Assembly (NCBI GenBank): GCA_030640865.1
Contig: DAOWIP010000397.1
Coordinates: 1 to 6,903, forward strand
Direction of reading: 5' to 3'
Source of the DNA: Sedimentisphaerales bacterium
GTDB lineage: Bacteria; Planctomycetota; Phycisphaerae; Sedimentisphaerales; SM23-30
Length of the DNA stretch: 6,903 nt
Shown piece by piece: positions 6,424-6,903 of this stretch (positions within the stretch are counted from its first letter, which is position 1; each line of letters begins with the position of its first letter). The position numbers were made by a program, and so were the translations under genes. The notes under the pieces are model-generated. The model did not search any database and was not told the origin of the DNA. It saw nothing but the letters and a program-made list of their open reading frames with translations.

Positions 6424-6482
6424 CTTGCTGTTAAGCAGGGGTTCTTTACCAGCCCCTGATGTAAAATCAGGGGGTAAAAACC
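6424..6482 (+). promoter_or_regulatory. Overlapping alternative hairpins (attenuator-like ladder)
   Basis: Three stems share arms. Stem A pairs CTTGCT (6424-6429) with AGCAGG (6434-6439), with a U-G wobble that works only in plus-strand RNA. Stem B pairs CAGGGG (6436-6441) with CCCCTG (6453-6458). Stem C pairs CCCCTGAT (6453-6460) with ATCAGGGG (6466-6473). A and B exclude each other, and B and C exclude each other. Stem C can be extended by GGTT/TTTACC (6440-6450, one bulged C) with GGTAAAAACC (6473-6482). The 9-mer TTTACCAGC occurs at 6414-6422 and 6445-6453. Such switching architecture is typical of cis-acting RNA, but no known riboswitch class is recognised and no T-run follows. Confidence 0.4.
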
Positions 6483-6530
6483 ATGATAAACCAATATTAT
6501 TGCTTAATCAACAATCTGATGATAAGCTAA
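6483..6530 (+). CDS. Possible 15-codon leader ORF (weak)
   Basis: ATG at 6483 opens a frame reading MINQYYCLINNLMIS and then TAA. A G-run at 6470-6474 (AGGGGG with 6469) lies 8 nt upstream and could serve as a weak ribosome site. This G-run is also the 3' arm of the strongest alternative hairpin, so its access would depend on which stem forms. There is no codon run of a single amino acid as in classical attenuators. A frame this short is common by chance, so this is a weak call. Confidence 0.15.
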   Translation: MINQYYCLINNLMIS

Positions 6531-6575
6531 CCGGAACACAAAGACTATTATATGTGTATAAAACAATTGGCAAGT

Positions 6576-6593
6576 AAAAAAAAGATTTTTTTT
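6576..6593. other. Back-to-back A8/T8 tract
   Basis: Eight A (6576-6583), then GA, then eight T (6586-6593) form an AT-only dyad about 75-90 bp upstream of the HAD start. Such phased or abutting A- and T-tracts are stiff or curved and often mark promoter upstream elements or nucleoid-protein sites. The sequence alone cannot show which. Confidence 0.4.
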
Positions 6594-6617
6594 GTAAAAG
6601 TGTTACCATTTTTTCTA

Positions 6618-6651
6618 CTTTTGACAGGATATCGTCAAAAGGACCCTTTTG
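6618..6651 (+). promoter_or_regulatory. Two overlapping inverted repeats just before the HAD gene
   Basis: CTTTTGAC (6618-6625) and GTCAAAAG (6634-6641) form a perfect 8-bp inverted repeat with an 8-nt spacer. CAAAAGG (6636-6642) is also perfectly complementary to CCTTTTG (6645-6651) with a 2-nt spacer. The shared CAAAAG can pair only one way at a time. The second arm ends on the first G of the GGAG ribosome site (6651-6654). The longer repeat could instead be an operator for a dimeric repressor. Confidence 0.45.
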
Positions 6652-6665
6652 GAGAATGTCCAAGT

Positions 6666-6903
6666 ATGGAGAAATCCGACCTTCGCATGATTGTTTTCGA
6701 TTTCGACGGCGTTATCGCCGACACCGAAAAATCGCATTTTGAGATGTTCAGGCAATCTCTGCTGGACGATGGTGTCACGCTCACATGGCCGGAATATTGT
6801 GAGAAATATCTCGGTTACAGTGATCGCGAATGTTTTAAGCAGGTTCTGGCCGATAAGGGCCGGCAGTACGGCAACGAAACAGTGGAACGGCTTTTTCAGC
6901 GTA
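6666..6903 (+). CDS. HAD-superfamily hydrolase, beta-phosphoglucomutase-like (3' partial)
   Basis: The first 79 residues of a haloacid dehalogenase-superfamily enzyme are visible before the window ends. HAD motif I is clear in MIVFDFDGVIADTE (residues 8-21), with the nucleophile D12 and the acid/base D14. DTE followed by a helical cap (about 22-79, with YLGYSDRECF) is typical of the subfamily of beta-phosphoglucomutase, phosphoglycolate phosphatase and related sugar-phosphate phosphatases. Motifs II-IV lie outside the window, so the substrate cannot be told. The start at 6666 follows GGAG (6651-6654) at a rather long 11-nt spacer. The in-frame ATG at 6687 has no better site and would begin almost on motif I. 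The gene is divergent from the porin gene. Confidence 0.9.
   Translation, partial: MEKSDLRMIVFDFDGVIADTEKSHFEMFRQSLLDDGVTLTWPEYCEKYLGYSDRECFKQVLADKGRQYGNETVERLFQR

Larger units (their letters stand above)
6153..6665. other. 513-bp divergent intergenic region rich in inverted repeats
   Basis: This gap between the divergent porin and HAD genes must carry both promoters, yet no standard -35/-10 pair with good spacing stands out on either strand. It holds several stem-forming segments: 6199-6217, 6267-6291, 6351-6369, the overlapping group at 6424-6482, and 6618-6651. It also has an A8/T8 tract at 6576-6593 and an 8-bp direct repeat TACTGATA (6249-6256 and 6325-6332). I see no tRNA or known ncRNA and no ORF of gene size. 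Long leaders or an undescribed small RNA are possible. Confidence 0.6.

Noticed and set aside
6414..6453. TTTACCAGC occurring twice as the start of a CRISPR-like array
   Set aside because: Only two 9-bp copies exist, too short and too few, with no cas genes in view.
6453..6482. CCCCTGAT/ATCAGGGG hairpin as an intrinsic terminator
   Set aside because: It is followed by GTAAAAACC on the plus strand and by CTGGTAAAG on the minus strand, so there is no U-tract in either direction.
6621..6626. Perfect TTGACA as a -35 element for the HAD gene
   Set aside because: No acceptable -10 lies 16-18 bp downstream (CCCTTTT is there), and the bases are part of an inverted repeat.

Overview
The window looks like a bacterial chromosome segment of balanced base composition with seven protein genes, two of them cut by the window edges. 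There are no RNA genes, insertion sequences, integrases or CRISPR repeats. The set of a PHP-domain family X DNA polymerase, a YlbF-family protein, an OprO/OprP-like porin and a DUF4405 membrane protein, plus a purine-rich 7-bp tandem repeat after polX, reminds me of Planctomycetota (Phycisphaerae-like) genomes. That assignment is an inference from gene content and repeat style. The porin and the Tat-exported enzyme do indicate a diderm cell envelope.

Layout: (1) 1-1181 (+) is the C-terminal two thirds of DNA polymerase X, with part of the palm and a complete PHP domain. (2) 1163-1327 holds a degenerate 7-bp tandem repeat that runs through the polX stop codon, then an 11-bp direct repeat flanking a small hairpin. 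(3) 1328-2846 (+) is a likely two-gene operon: a Tat-exported calcineurin-like metallophosphoesterase and a DUF4405 membrane protein resembling a cytochrome-b-type helical bundle. (4) 2847-2906 is a short convergent gap with a candidate terminator. (5) 4516-2907 (-) is a likely two-gene operon: a YlbF-family protein followed closely by an exported right-handed beta-helix protein. (6) 4564-4600 is a strong intrinsic terminator for the porin gene. Its stem is complete only in minus-strand RNA. (7) 6152-4665 (-) is an outer-membrane porin of the phosphate-selective O/P type. (8) 6153-6665 is a 513-bp divergent intergenic region with many inverted repeats, including a ladder of overlapping, mutually exclusive hairpins. 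(9) 6666-6903 (+) is the start of a HAD-superfamily hydrolase (beta-phosphoglucomutase-like) that runs off the window.

How the genes work together: the polymerase is a housekeeping DNA-repair gene. The middle of the window is about the cell envelope: an exported phosphoesterase, a membrane bundle, an exported beta-helix protein and a porin. A shared role in handling phosphorylated or polymeric substrates is possible but is not shown by the sequence. I see no clear novel defence or mobile system. The least explained signal is the structured intergenic DNA upstream of the HAD gene and the porin gene.
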